Positions 1 through 13,200 of a stretch of 64,000 nt of DNA are shown here, piece after piece. The DNA is from Toxotes chatareus (taxonomy: Eukaryota > Chordata > Actinopteri > Toxotidae). The notes below the pieces were generated by a model, which searched no databases, was not told the DNA's origin, and worked only from the letters and a program-made list of their open reading frames with translations. The translations under genes and the position numbers were made by a program. The DNA lies in assembly GCA_016801885.1 (NCBI GenBank), contig CM028900.1, positions 6,231,501 to 6,295,500 of the forward strand. Reading direction: 5' to 3'. Position 1 is the stretch's first letter. Every line of letters starts with the position of its first letter.

Positions 1-2072
1 AATCTGGGGTGAGAGGGTGGCATTAAGGGGGTGGAAAAGGTCATTAGAAGGAAAGAGACATGAATGCGACGATCACAAAGTTCACATCAATTTGTCAATC
101 CTCTTACTGTTCCATCACAAAGTTTTATATTTAACACAACAGTCATTCTTAGTCATTCTTGTGACAAACACTAAAGCTGAAACCCACAAGGGAGAACAGC
201 ATTCTGTTTTAATGCTTTTCTTCTTTTACAGCCCCATTTTAGGGAGGGATCATTTCTCATCAGGTCACAAAAGGACAATGTTTGTAACCTAACCTTAACA
301 TGACCTATTCTGGTGTATTGAAGATCACAAACTGTAATGGATGTTTAATTTTCATGAGATTTAGCTCGGTATATTGGTCTGAAAAGAATGGAAAATAAAG
401 CCTGATGGACTTTTTAATAATGTCTTTCTTTCCATTTTCCTAGCAGGTTAAAATTATAATAATTTATGCAATTTACAGTGGACAAAAATGTCTGAAAATC
501 TGATTATGTAAATTATGTGAACTGGTGAACTGGTATTCTTTATTTTTGGACTCTTGGTAGAAGTAGAAAATGTGTTCTGGATCTGGGTTATATTAACTTG
601 TGGTGACTTGTAAGCCCACAAGGGCTGGGCATAGTTTTATGCATAACACGATAAGAAAAAACCTCCTCATCATCATCATCTTCAAGACACAAACGCCTCA
701 GCCACTGGGTCTAGTTCTGCAGCCCTGGTTTTACAGTCAGAGAGAGAGAACCAATGCCGCACCACTGACCACTTGAACACCTCCTCATGCCTGTCTTTAG
801 CATGTCAACAACATGTATAAGGCGGAGTCTCTAAGAGCACGTGCCCCCAGCTGTCTGGCTGTCTCACTGTCATCCTTAAACAGACAGGCAAAACCTTTTG
901 AGCCTTTAACAGTTTTGCGCCGCTTGATTTCTTCTATAATCAAAAAGCCCAAAGCAAAAATCCCATTTACCTCTAAAGACTCCAGTCACAGAATAATAAG
1001 GCCTACAATATACAGGCTGACAGGAGTAACCAGATTGCCAGTGATAGGCTAGGTTCAGACACTCCCACCTCTCATACCACACTAATTCATGGGTGAGGCT
1101 GGAACATTTGGAAAGTATTTGACTAATAATTGCTACACATGCCTACAGACATGAAGGCTCCACTATGACAGTGCAGAGTGGACAGCCCCTCAATGCCTTT
1201 GCTGTGGGCCACTCAGCAGCCTCTTGTGGCCAGCCTGTGAAAATAAAGATCCCAGAGGATACAGTAGGATCAGGTTTAAGAGACTGGAAATTGAAATCTG
1301 TGAACTGTCAATACAGATTAATGAAAATTTCCGATTTTATGGTTGATCGTAAGATGTTTTCAGGAAACTCAACTTCTAAAAATAAATAAATTAATAATGT
1401 TCAGACACCTTTCTGAAAGTGTAGAAAATCCTCATCTCCTTGGTCTAAATGACCTTAATAAGCAAGTACTTTAACTAACATGCTTGTTGTTAAAGGAAGT
1501 TACTACCTCACCTTCACAAATCTGGAATTAATTCCAGGCTTCTGTATAATATTGCATTGCATAAGACAGCACAAATGTAACGCATCAACTGGAAATTGAC
1601 TGTACAGTCTACCAAACACAATATAACCTTTAAAATCTATGTAATGGATTTGAATTTTGATTTTAATTATATTCAACAAACATTGCAAAAATAAGGATAT
1701 ATCTCCCATCTCTACCTGCACCTTAGATTTTTTTCTGCTAATACCTGCTGCCAAACAAAAGATAAGGCTTAATGAGTCTATGATTTTGCAACACACCCTT
1801 CAGTCACAGCTACCTCGGGTGGCCTGAAGAAGAAGGCTGAAACAGCAGGCTGCACCTTGTTTTGTTATTAAGAGAAACCTCAGATGAAAGCCCTGTGGCA
1901 TGCCATCCTAAGACCCACTAAATCTTGCTTAAACCCGTGAAACTGTTTCATAACAGTTTGGATAAGAGGTTTGAGAATGATAGCCAATCAGCTGTGTGCT
2001 TACAGAAAATCTGATAACAACCACTAAAATGTTGCACAATCTGTTAACGTACTGTTTCACTAAATAACTTAC
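1..2072 (-). other. ppp2r3b: Part of ppp2r3b intron 1
   Basis: This stretch follows the GTAAGT donor of the ppp2r3b first coding exon and runs to the window edge. I looked for the next expected exon, whose product should contain the conserved core start and the CGCPLYW-type motif of the family, in minus-strand frames and did not find it. No repeat family or RNA gene was recognised. The open frames in it have no protein-like composition or homology that I recognise. It is best read as intron, with the next exon left of the window. Confidence 0.7.
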
Positions 2073-2426
2073 CTTTTTTGTGCTGACAGACCTCCGTAGT
2101 ACTCTGCCATTGGGTCCCGTCACTCTGGTATTACTACTACTGCCTGAAGGCAGGGTACCGGCAGATGGGGGGTTGGAGAGAGTACTGAGGGCAGTGGGCT
2201 TCCTCTCTGCCAGGTTCTTTTGTGATGCCACATTGTTGTTCTCATTGAAGCTCAATGACCCTTTGTCTTGGCCGTGCCCACCGCTCAAATCAATGTTCTG
2301 TCCACTTTTGATTAGGTCAAGATAATCTTTGAGAAGTGATTGGGTTGCAGGATCACTCAACCAGTTGAGAAAAAGCTCGTCCACCTTCATTTTAAGAACC
2401 GGCTGAAGGACTTGTGGCGACGGCAT
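2073..2426 (-). CDS. ppp2r3b: First coding exon of PPP2R3B orthologue (PP2A B'' beta regulatory subunit)
   Basis: This exon encodes the N-terminus of a B'' regulatory subunit of protein phosphatase 2A, which directs the PP2A core enzyme to substrates and binds calcium through EF-hands. It reads from ATG (complement of 2424-2426) for 118 codons, exactly in phase, to a splice donor. The last exon base is 2073 and the intron begins GTAAGT (complement of 2067-2072). Residues 5-19, VLQPVLKMKVDELFL, followed by a WL dipeptide, match the known vertebrate PPP2R3B N-terminus closely. The rest is a polar Ser/Asn/Pro-rich linker ending RRSVSTKK, as expected before the exon that starts the conserved core. 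EF-hand and PP2A-binding exons must lie to the left, outside the window. A pyrimidine-rich stretch ending AG at 2454-2455 (minus strand) could be an acceptor, so a noncoding 5' exon further right is possible. The identification is firm. The full gene structure is not visible. Confidence 0.9.
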
Positions 2427-2429
2427 TTT

Positions 2430-3170
2430 GCAGAGTATTAATTATTGGCTTCGCTGACAAAAGCACCTGTGTAGACATAAGAGTAATGTTGAGGTGACAG
2501 CACATCAGCGCAGGCTTACACAGGCGTTCACGTGACTACGTGACGTTATTGAATTTTAGCGCCAACCGTCAATGCCTTTTCCCACTGGCAAAAGTAAATG
2601 AGGACTCACTCTGACCCCTGTAACAACGTCGTGTAACGTTATCTATTTTTAACCCCAATGTCGGGAATACAGCTGTTTAAAGTCAGTACTCAATTGGCTA
2701 AATTCACATAAAGCTGTCCGACGACCCAGGAAAGAGTAGCCAGGGTTGACAGAGTTGATAAAGTCAATGTTTGGTAAAACCCAGTAGCAGCAGGTAACAA
2801 CAACAGTTTGTTAGCCACGATAGCTTTAGCAAGCTAGCGCTAGCTGGCTAACTTGCTAAGGTACCAACCTTGTAGGGAATGGACGGTGGTGCCAAAGGCG
2901 TTGATGCGACTCTACATTACGTCTTTCAGAAGCGACGCTGTAAACACTAGTCGATCTGTGAAATAACTACGAAAGTTGCACTTCAGTGTACCCCCAGCGA
3001 TCATCTCTCCGACCAGAAGCGCAACTTTTCTGGATCACGTTCCCCTGGTAACCACAAAGTACTAACGCGAGATCTTCTGGGGGGTGAGAGTTCATCCAAC
3101 CTCAACGGCAGCAGTTTCTCCCCAAGGAGAAGTTACTTGCACCGGCCACCTGCAAAGGTAAAGGTCCGCG
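2430..3170 (-). promoter_or_regulatory. ppp2r3b: ppp2r3b promoter and 5' UTR region
   Basis: The sequence just upstream of the ppp2r3b ATG is richer in CpG than the flanks and carries promoter-type sites. There is an E-box CACGTG at 2529-2534, a TGACGT half CRE at 2541-2546, and an E2F-like TTTTAGCGCCAA at 2554-2565. Fish-promoter-style TAACGTTA occurs near 2634-2641. At 2832-2845 there is a perfect 14-bp palindrome AGCTAGCGCTAGCT inside a run of GCTA/TTAGC repeats. No TATA box was seen near the ATG. The transcription start is not placed. The E-box/E2F cluster 100-140 bp upstream of the ATG suggests a start between it and the ATG, or upstream if a noncoding first exon exists. Confidence 0.55.
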
Positions 3171-3554
3171 TTTTTGCTAGCTGTGGTGTACAAGCTTAAT
3201 CCTCCAATCTATCGTCAGTTCTACTTAAAAAAACGCTACACTTTAAGTATTACAAACCCCAGTACTCAGTGATGGAAGAAGTATTTAGAGCATTCTAAGT
3301 AAAAAAAATAGTAATACTGCCGTGTACTCCATTGCAAGCAAGTAACAACAAAGTGTGTTGACAATATGAGGTACCGTCTTTCCAACAGAAAGAGCCTTAA
3401 TGGTGTTCATTTACTATTATGTTTTTATGTTTTACAGTTGTTTTAACTTATAAGAAACCTTTAATGTTGGTGGAGCTAAATGTAACTACTCAATATACTG
3501 TTCAGCGATTGATTCTGTAGTGTTTTATATTATCACGTGTCTTCTCTACTGTGT
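3171..3554. other. Unassigned intergenic stretch
   Basis: AT-rich single-copy-looking sequence between the ppp2r3b promoter region and a LINE fragment. No gene, repeat family or clear regulatory motif was recognised. Confidence 0.5.
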
Positions 3555-3927
3555 GTTCCTAGGGTCAGGACTAAACAAAGTGAAGCAGGATTCAGATATT
3601 CTGCCCCTCACTTGTGGAATAAACTTCCAGAATAACTGAGGTCAGCCCAAACACTCAGTTTATTTAAATCAGGCCTGAAAACACTTGTTTACTGAAGCAT
3701 TCTCTTAAATTGTCTTAACTGCACTCTTCTTATTTAATTATTTTACTATTTTCTATTTTTTCTGCTCCAGTGTTTTAATATATTTCTTTTATTCTATTAT
3801 TTATGATTTTAATGTTATATGATTTGCTTTTATTCTATGATTTTAATGTAATCTGTAAAGCACTATGAATTACCTTGTGTACGAATGGTGCTATATAAAT
3901 AAACCTTGCCTTGCCTTGCCTTACCTT
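3555..3927 (+). mobile_element. 5'-truncated LINE 3' end with (CCTTG)n tail
   Basis: From about 3565 a frame reads RTKQSEAGFRYSAPHLWNKL, then an in-frame stop, then LRSAQTLSLFKSGLKTHLF. This is the usual C-terminal signature of fish non-LTR retrotransposon ORF2 proteins of the L2/Rex type. It continues into an AT-rich 3' UTR and the familiar ending GTAAAGCACTATGAATTACC...GTGCTATATAAATAAA, then a tandem CCTTG tail at about 3904-3925. Only the terminal ~370 bp remain and the stop codon shows the copy is dead. The clade assignment is from memory. The LINE identity itself is well supported. Confidence 0.75.
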
Positions 3928-3954
3928 AAATGTCAGATCTTCATCTGTAAAGTT

Positions 3955-4098
3955 ATGGCTGGTTCCAGCCTCTCAGATGTGAGGATTTAATGCATTTCTT
4001 TGTCTTACATTATAATAGTCATGTTTTTCTGACATTTTATGGACAAAATAAATAATCAGCAGATTAACTGATGAAAATAATCATTTGTTGCAGTCCTG
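3955..4098 (-). mobile_element. hAT-like non-autonomous transposon remnant
   Basis: Read on the minus strand this begins CAGGACTGCAAC at 4098-4087, close to the common fish hAT terminus CAGGGCTGCAACTAACGATT. It is followed by ATTATTTTCATC, TTAATCTGCTGATTATTT and a TTTTGTCCATAAAATGTCAG block in the order known for that family. The part toward 3960 resembles its internal GTTCCAGCCTCTCA stretch. Only one end was found, so this is a fragment abutting the LINE tail. Confidence 0.55.
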
Positions 4099-4099
4099 G

Positions 4100-7000
4100 T
4101 AAAATTGGTTATGATGGCACTGAGACAAATGCATACTTACCTTTTTTTTTTTTTAAAAACACACAATTATATTCATACACTGTTTTTTCTCACTTCTGAA
4201 TACTATCTACATTGTTTTTGATGGTTTATGATTGGTTTGTTTTATGCAATACACAATCCAGATTTGAACTGGTCATCACTACAATACTCATTTTCCAGAA
4301 ACCGGTTCTGTGAGTTCAATTTAGCCTCTTATGAACTTGATCCTGACTCTCTTTGCATGAATAACAATTATACATCTGTGCCTGATTCCACTCTCTTTTC
4401 TCTCCTCATACCCGTACTCCTTGAAGCAGCTGGGCTGAGCACCTGGTGTGTATGGAGTTGGACATACTTATTGATTACTGTAGAAAGGAGTGGTCTGAGA
4501 CATCGTGGCTCCCTCACTGCATCCCCGGCATAGAAAGCAAGCAACACAAGGAAAGGTCAGTCTAAATCATTGGCACCACATTTGAAACTAAGAGCAAAAT
4601 GGACTGGATTGTTTTCAAGCAGAAGGGACTTTAAAACTTTTATACCAGACCCAAGCAGGATTCCACCACCAAAATATTAATTTAATGCATATTTAGGAGA
4701 TGAGGAAACATGTCTTGGTTGCACATGAGTGGCTAACATGTAACATGAAAGTTAATGAAACAGGTTTCATGATCACAGGGTCAGGTACAATAACAATTTC
4801 ACTTGGAATTATTTTCTCTTACACAAGCATTGCTATGAAAAAAAGAACAGCTTAATTACTGTATGTTTCTGTGAATACAATGTTCCTGGGTAATTATACT
4901 TATGCCAGCAATATGACAAATTTTGTTTAGACTAATCTGTCCCTTTTGGCAATAACAAATTATAGCTCTGAAGAAAGCATTTCACATAATTGTTTTTGCA
5001 TTACAATTTGTGTTTTTTGTTATGTAATTATTTGTTGCTAATGCTTCTATTTTGTTTGGTGAAGTGTGTGATGATATGACCATCACAGCTGTATTCTAGC
5101 TCAACAAAAATTACCTGAAATGGACATTATTAGAAGGTTTTTGTCTGTGTTTTCAGCATGAGGGACATAGAGACATCTATCACTCCAAAGTTCTATCTCG
5201 TTAATAACCACTCTCAAAGTGCTTGTAGGCTTTTTGTTAAGAGCAAATTAATGGTGGTTGCACCGGGGTGAAAATTATTGACTGAATTCTCTTGATTGCT
5301 TCCCTTGATAACACCAGTAAATCAAATCTGAAACATTCAAAGTTGTCTGAGGCGCAGCACGTAATGAGAAACCTTTTTGTTCTTTAGAACAGCGAGCCTT
5401 ACATGTGTTTTAGAGCCTAATCAATATCAGAAATGAGAGGAGAAAAAGTGAAGGTCTTGAAACTTGAAACTTTGCAACTTTTCAAAGTGTAATTACAGTG
5501 TACAAATAAGATTTTACCCAAAGCAGTGTGCATGTTGTTTTTTCACGCCTTGAAGGACATTTCAAAGGTTTGGCCGAGGCTGAAACCACAGGGGGACAGC
5601 TGGTTAGCGTAGGAAAGTGTTAGTGAGGAGTTCATGTGTGCAGCTCTCCCTTACTGCTGTCAGCTATGCTATATGGGTGCTCTGTGAAGTAGGCGATAAG
5701 CAATCTGCTCTAATAAGGAGAGTGAATAAAGTTGAAAGTGTTGTAGCTGTGTGCTATAGAGAGTTATTTGCATGGTACCATATTCTATGTACATTGTATA
5801 TGTACATTTTGAGGTTTAAGATTTTTCACGTCGTATAAGTTCAGCTACGACTTTGTTTTCATTATTTCTCATTAATTTTGACTTCAGATTAAAATTTCTG
5901 ATCTTTAATTGAACGAAGTGCAACATGAATGACTGTACAAAGTTACCTAATTTGCTTTTAACTTATGGCTTGTCCAGCTGTAATAACAGAATTAATGTAA
6001 GCATAGATGGATGGTTTAATTGGCACATTGGCAAGAACTTTTCCCTATGAATAATTATGATCAAAATGTGATACTTGTTTCCCAAATGGTTGTCATTGCA
6101 AAGGTTGCAGAGCCACCAATATCTTCTGCTATTCTTCTGGTTCTGTCTTTTCCAAATATTCTAAATTTAATCTTTGCATAATCTGTTGATTTCCCCAAAT
6201 TTTGTGAAAACTAGTGGCTTTGGCCCATATAAAACAGACAGAAGAGTTTAAATCTACTGTGAAGTGCAGATAAAGGTTACATTATTTTGAAGTTTGATTT
6301 TAGTCTTTGCAGAATGGCTACTTTGAAATTTCACTTTTTGGATTAATACTTGTGTAAATATGTACAGAGAGCATGTGGCAGCATTGAGTTGATAGGCGTT
6401 TTGAAAAAGGTTTCTAGTTTATTTTAGTGTGGATAAACAGACTTTAAGTTGAGGTTGTGGTTACAATAGTAGTTTGTGTGAAAGTTCTGTGGCTGATTGA
6501 AGCTTTCTTCCTTCCGTGTGGAATTATTCTTCAGACTGAAACACAAAGTCATAGAGAGAAACTATAAACTAAAATGGGAACTGAGATGTGTTTACACCAA
6601 AGAAATGTATCTGTATGTTAACCATTCAAACAACTTGCCGCAGCGATGTCCTCACCAACCACAAGAGTAAAATTTCCATCATAACACAATATCAGAAGTG
6701 TCCTGTAGAAAACAGTAATTTACAACAGCAAATGACATCAGTTGTTATTTTTAAGATCATATACACTGGACCGTATAATATCTGTGCCGAAAATTTGCTG
6801 TGAAATATGCAAAAATAATATTGATACAGTCATGAGTGAGTGTTTATGGCTACATTCATGTTTTGATCTTATCCAGACTGTGGAGAAAAAAAGTACGTCT
6901 GTCAGAGATACCAAACTGATCCAAGGATAAAAAAAAAGACCCCACCATTAAACGTAGTTATCTGTTTGAAAGATCTAATTTCCACAGTTAACTAGAGAAG

Positions 7001-7165
7001 TACTACTGAGTTTCTAAATACCACATTGCACTTTAAAATGCACATTGAAATGACTCTTCACTATGTCCTGATACAGTTTTACTGAACTTATATGCATATA
7101 TAAAAAAAACTGTGTCATTTGTGGGTAAAACTGACAGTTTTATTCTCTGAAAGAAGACATACATA

Positions 7166-7167
<2 letters not shown>
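4100..7167. other. Gene-free AT-rich stretch
   Basis: No exon with splice signals, no RNA gene and no repeat family was recognised. Open frames here are short and of low-complexity composition. Confidence 0.5.

Positions 7168-7217
<50 letters not shown>
7168..7217. repeat. (TG)n(AT)n compound microsatellite
   Basis: Perfect TG dinucleotide run to about 7198, followed directly by an AT run to 7217. Two overlapping open frames across it are microsatellite translations (repeated VCVCV / THTHT), not genes. Confidence 0.95.
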
Positions 7218-10200
7218 AAAAAGATAAAGAAACTACTTTGGATTCCACTTGGTATGCCAAATGCTAGTTTGCCTATTTATAAACAAATGTTGCAAAACCA
7301 AATTTATATTTATATTTAATATTTTTTATTTTATACTTGAAACGCATTTACAAAATGAAACATCCAGACAAAGATTTTCCTAAAGATGTCTCTGATTTGT
7401 TGCAACTCAAAGTGATAAACAACATAACAATAAATAAAAATATAATAATTATATACTATTGCATCTTTCAGGCTACATTAAACTCTAACTTATCAGTTGC
7501 ATGTTATATACCTGAGAGCCAACGCAGTGGTCCTGAGATGTCACTATAACTCTTTTTACCACTGCCTATTTCAGCGTCAGTTCACACCACTACTTCGAAG
7601 TTAACTGAAAGAATAGATTTGTAGATATTTCTCTTCTCTGTCTGATTTCCAATAATAGCCAGACATTGTTGAACTAACTGCTAGCATAAAGCAGCAATTT
7701 TACAAGAATGTTGCTGGTCTAGCGATATTTTTGACCAGAAATTGCTTTGATCTTGGTCTTAAACATTCTCTGTTTGATATGGCTTTCAAATGAACCGTGG
7801 TATGAACCTCACTTTCCGCCTCCCAAAATGGCATCGGGTAGTGATGAGCCTTCTCATAGCTCTTTCATGGCTACACTGTAAACACGCTACACTGTTTTTA
7901 TTCCTTAAGAAAATCACAGACAGAGAATCAAACTGTCTTCAGTCAACATTTAGATTCCTAATACGCTGTGCGAAATGGAGCCGCAGAGGAGGAGACTTCT
8001 TTCATTAGACACTTCACTGAGGCTCTGAAGTTTGCTCCTTCCATCTGAGATGACTTTAAAAGAGAAACAATGCCTCTGCCTATTGGGGTCTTTGGAGATT
8101 TTCTCTCTCATCACATATTAATGAAAGAGGTGGCATGTATGGAGTTGGAGAGCTTAAGCAGGAAAACCTGGTGGTAAGCATGCCTTTATGTTCACAGATA
8201 TATGACAGACTCACATATTGTGTGTAAATGATGTGGTATATGATGTTTCTCAAGAAATCTTAACTTTAACGTTGATGTGCTTTACAAAATCTGCACATTT
8301 TCCTCACACTTTTATTGCTACACAAACAGTTGATACACGGGAATGTAGAATGTGTCACTGCTGCCTGTAGAGGGCACACTTCACCTGGGATGCTTCAGGG
8401 CTACACCTTTCCCACTCTCTCTCCTTGCACCCACCGACAGACAGGCACACACATAAACAATATTCACTCGAGTATAATCATCTTATATCATGCACACTCA
8501 CAGAGGTGAGTTCATGCCAGTTATTCAGATGAATGTACTGTACATCAGTTTCCCACACTGGCCTCCATTCCTTCTTTAATGAGACAGGCCCATCAAGACA
8601 GAGCGGGAGCTTTTTGATATCCTCAGAGGGGCATGGCGCTCAGAAACATTAATGCTCATAATTCACAGCAAATCAAGAAAGATTTTGTTGGAACAGAGGA
8701 TCACACCAATTACCAGTTGTTTATTGTTTGCTATTGTTGTGTTTACTGCAGTCTAATCACATTTGGAGGTCGGCCACAGCACTACATCAGCTCCAAGTGG
8801 AAAAGCTCTTTTGAAGCCTTTCATTTCGTTGTGCCATATTAGCTGCACTGAGCAGCCCTAGACAACATGCTGCCTTTGCTTTCAAGATAAAAAGAAACAA
8901 GAATTACATCACTTTCTAAATAACTTTGTGAATTAAGGAAATTGCACGTAAATTAGTCACCTAAAAAAACGACCAGACCATTACGAAATATGTGTTTCAT
9001 CTATTAATTTACCTCAAGATAATAATCGTTTACATAATGACTTGAACATGGGAACAAGATTTTGTGTTCGATTCTGGGCAAATGTTGTTGGCTGCTAATG
9101 TTTGGCCAGACAAAGCTCTCTCTTTTCCCTTCCCGCCCCTCCTATGAAATAGCAGATTCGTGGCATGAAAGCAAGAAAATCATGGAAATCAGCAAGGCCT
9201 TCATTATACCAAGGTCATTACATCTGGCTTTTATCCTTCTCTGTACTTATAGGAGGTAAGGGAATCCTATTCTCCATCACCCAAGGCCTCACCTTTGAAC
9301 ACACACACAAGCTTACACCAGGGCCAACATTGCACACACACACATGCACACATCGGTTTCTCTTTCATTTGGCCTCCTTGAATTTCATCATTCATTTTTA
9401 CATCACATTAATGTGGCGTGTTAGTGGTCGGCGTGTCTGCATGTAGAGGGCGGCTGTTACTTCAGGAAAAGACTGAATAATGCACGGGAAAAGGCAGGGG
9501 AAGGCTCGATGGGAGTCGGCAACAGCGCAGATGATTGCCTCCTTATACCACATATATGAAACACAGTGTACATGAAGTGTGATAAATAGATCAGGGGCTT
9601 CTTGGATATTGCATCACTAGATTACAAGGTAACCTAGAGTGTAGGTGAGGTGTTTTTAGGCCATACAGTGGGGCAACCAACAAGGACAGCGTTGGGGTAA
9701 CGGTTCCTTGATTGAGATTCAGTTTTGTACAGTAAAACATGGTTGAAATGTTTGAATAAAATGAGTCATAAAAGCTTTAAGTTCTACTGTTATGTTCTGT
9801 CTCCTTATATGTACAACAGAACAATTTGTAGATCAAGATGATAACATGAACAAAATGTGAGCTAAGTGACTGAAATGTCTCGCCGTTTTGTACGACAACA
9901 TCAGATTCTCAGAGTTGCTGTTGGAACAGTGGAAAGTATTAAAAGCAGATTTAGGTTTTCTGTAAGAGCCGTGCACCGTGATTGGAAACAGAGCAGTCAA
10001 GGTTACCATTTCAGATCTTTCCAGAGATGTGTTAGTATAATAACACATTAAGTTACTGTAATTAGGCCATTACTTTCAAAGTAATCCAATCCCACTATTT
10101 GGAGCAAAAAAAAAAAAAAAATTTCCCTCTCAACATTTAAAGTTAATATTTTTAATGAGCATCACAAGACAGTCGAGTCTTACTCAATAGCTCCATCAAA

Positions 10201-13200
10201 AAAAGAATAACTGCGATCCTGAGGGGAAAGAAAGTGTTCTCTTAATGTGCGCCAAAGATGGTCCCTTCTGTCTGTCTCAGCGGCTGTGTCTGATTTGAAA
10301 CTCTCCATTGATCTGATACCACCAAGAACTGGCCTGCATATTAAACCAAAGCTGTGATACAGCTCCTCGGAGAAGGATAACTTGTGTGTGTGTGTGTGTG
10401 TGTGTGTCAGTGTGCAGGCTCATGGCTATAGTCCAGGTTCAGGGTATTACAAAAAAAAAGGCTTAGAAATTTTATTCAGAGTTATGTGCTGTCCAATGAT
10501 AGTCATACAGACTGTAATATCTCTCAGAAGCCCAGCTCAGCGCCTGCCAACACACATTGGCCTTCACTTCTGATGCTGACATCATTTAATCTTTAGGAGG
10601 AGCTTGGGGTTTCTGTCCCAAATCCTTGATCTGGTTCACCTTACAGGATGAGCATCAGTGTCTATTCTCCAAAATAAACAGACTCATTATTGCACTCTCT
10701 CGTGTCCAAGGCACACAGACCCTCTTCCTGTCTTTAGGTAATGACGCTTCTCTGCGTTGCAGCCTGGCCACAATTCATTAAACATATTTAAAGCCAGAAA
10801 ATGAACACAAATGTCATGTGGTCTGCATGGGAACTGACAACAGGCCAGGAGATATCTTGTTTCATGCTAGAACATGTGTGAGCACATAAACACACAAGCA
10901 AAATTTTCCCCTCATAGCAATTTTTGATGGACCCATTTCACACAATGTGAAAACAATCCTCTGCTGTCTCATTGTTTTTGTGTGTGGGTATTTTATAAGC
11001 ACTGAAAAGGATGCACACTTTCAGATTAGGACTGGCAGGAGTGCTCGGGAGACAGTGTCAGAAAAGGATGAACGTTAGGCACCTGATCGGACAGGATCAA
11101 TGAAAAGCAATTAGATGAAAAGTCTGTGGAGGCAGGCATGTGTGGCTACAGGGGCAGAGACCTTTACAGCAGCAAGGAGAATGAGGGGAGAAACTTGGAA
11201 AATGTGCCATATTTTTTTTAGATCTCAAACAGAATAGAATTAGATATTCACACATGAGGTGAAGAAATCTGTGATTATATGCATGGTGTACAGTATTTAT
11301 GTGTGTTTGTCTGCTTGTGCTTCTGTCTCCTTGTGTGATTTGCGTGTGGCTTATGTGTTTTGCCTAACATCTATTGTCATAATGATGTGTGATTATTAAG
11401 GGAGCAGGGTTTTCACAGCAGGGAAAAAAGGGGCTGAGCTGACAACAGGTTGGGCCTCCCTTTGTGTCTTTGTTTGAATGCTCAGCAAATACATATTCAT
11501 GCTCCCAATGTGCACACAATAGCACATATTTGTTTATAATCTTTGTTTATTTGGGTTGCATGCATTAACGAAAACACTGTTTTTTTGTGGTTATAATGCA
11601 AACATAGGTACAAGGTAATAGCAAAGAAAGGTTTCTCGTAAAAGAGGTGGACACGGGCTCCAGGAGCTGATGCCTTGTTATTTCCGTAGTATCCCTGGGA
11701 GAGGTTAAGCTCTTGCAGCAGGCTAGCTATTAAGCTAAACCAGGGTGCGTTGTGTTCTGTGTGGGCTGAAAAGACACGTTTCTGACCATTAGCGTACCTC
11801 CTGTGCCTCATTCCAGAGTACAAAAACACATGAGACTTTTTCCTCCAATTTGTGGGTATAATGATGACACACAACAAATATCTCAGTGCTTAATCCGGCC
11901 TTTGTTAGTTTATTGTGATATTTTTCTGCTTAGCTGCTCCAACTGAAACATCCCTCATTTGTGGCCCTTAACACCAAGTGAAGGTATAAACACGCTGTAT
12001 AGGCTACAATGAAGTGCTTTCTCCCTCTGCTGGATTCATGAGTCTGCTCATTTCCAACACTAGATGGCTGTCTGTGCTGTGAATGCTTTGTATCAGCACC
12101 AGTGCAGCGTCTTCACTCTGCTTTTATTGGCCCTGGAATTGCAAGGCTGAGCAAAAGATTTTTGTTAATAATGCTTTGAGACACTTGGGTTATGAAAACA
12201 CACAGCTACACAGACATAGCACCCAACTTAATGTTTTGATGTTTGAATTTGCCAACCCTTCATTTTTTTATAAAGTCATGAACAATGGATTAAATATACT
12301 GTCAGGTACAGATGCACACTCACTGAGGTGAAAGTGCATTTGAGTAGATTTAAAAATAAACTCTATGCAATGTCAATTTGGATATATATTCCACAAATCT
12401 AGATATTTTTTTTGTGCATCAGGAAAGACTTCAATTAAACTGACAGATTTCAAAACAAGTCGAGGCTAATATTAGTGTCAAAAAACCCACTGAACGCATT
12501 ATTTATCATTCCAGTTATTGTATAATTAATCTGACTACAGCGCCATTTCCATGCCTTTCTTTTATATTAGTAAATCCACTGTGTGTGTGTGTTTTGTCTA
12601 AGAGGCTATTTGTAGTTCCATTATGTGCAGTAAATGCAACCACACTGAGCACTTGGTTGCAGTATTGACTTTGAAGAGTGCCTTTCTTCTTCTCCTTCTT
12701 CTTCAGAGGCCACCGTCTCTTTAGCCTGAAGCTCCCAAACCGCACAACCGGCCAGTTCGTGGTGGCCTTTTATTATGATGTCAGCACTTCCCTTAAAGAG
12801 CATTCAATATCTCCAGGACTCCCACTGGTGGAACATCAATAGAATAATACAGACACACAGTGGATGACTATTCCTAAAAGCCGGTCAGTTCATTTGCTCA
12901 TTGATTTATTGGTAGCTGACAGCGTAATGGAGTTAAGGAGCAGTGATTATCACGAACAAACAGGTTGTTTGTTTGTTTTTCCTGCATCTGTTCGCTGTGA
13001 GTTTCAACACCGGTCGCATAGAGGTAGACACACGCAGTCTGGAAATAGGCCCATAAAACAAGTTTTTCTGAATTATTTGAAGAAAATGAGAAAGATCCTT
13101 AAGTGCAGGCTGTATTATTTGATTTCTCATTTGTCCTGAGGCTGAAAACTATGTAAAACTAGAGGAAAGAAAGAGCAGAAAAACAAACAAGAAAAGCAGC

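Noticed and set aside
1929..2072. Extension of the ppp2r3b frame beyond the donor (to 165 codons)
   Set aside because: A consensus GTAAGT donor at 2072-2067 ends the exon. The extension is AT-rich intron and leaves the family sequence.
11497..11877. 126-codon minus-strand frame
   Set aside because: No recognisable motif; isolated; nothing to separate it from a random open frame in 64 kb.
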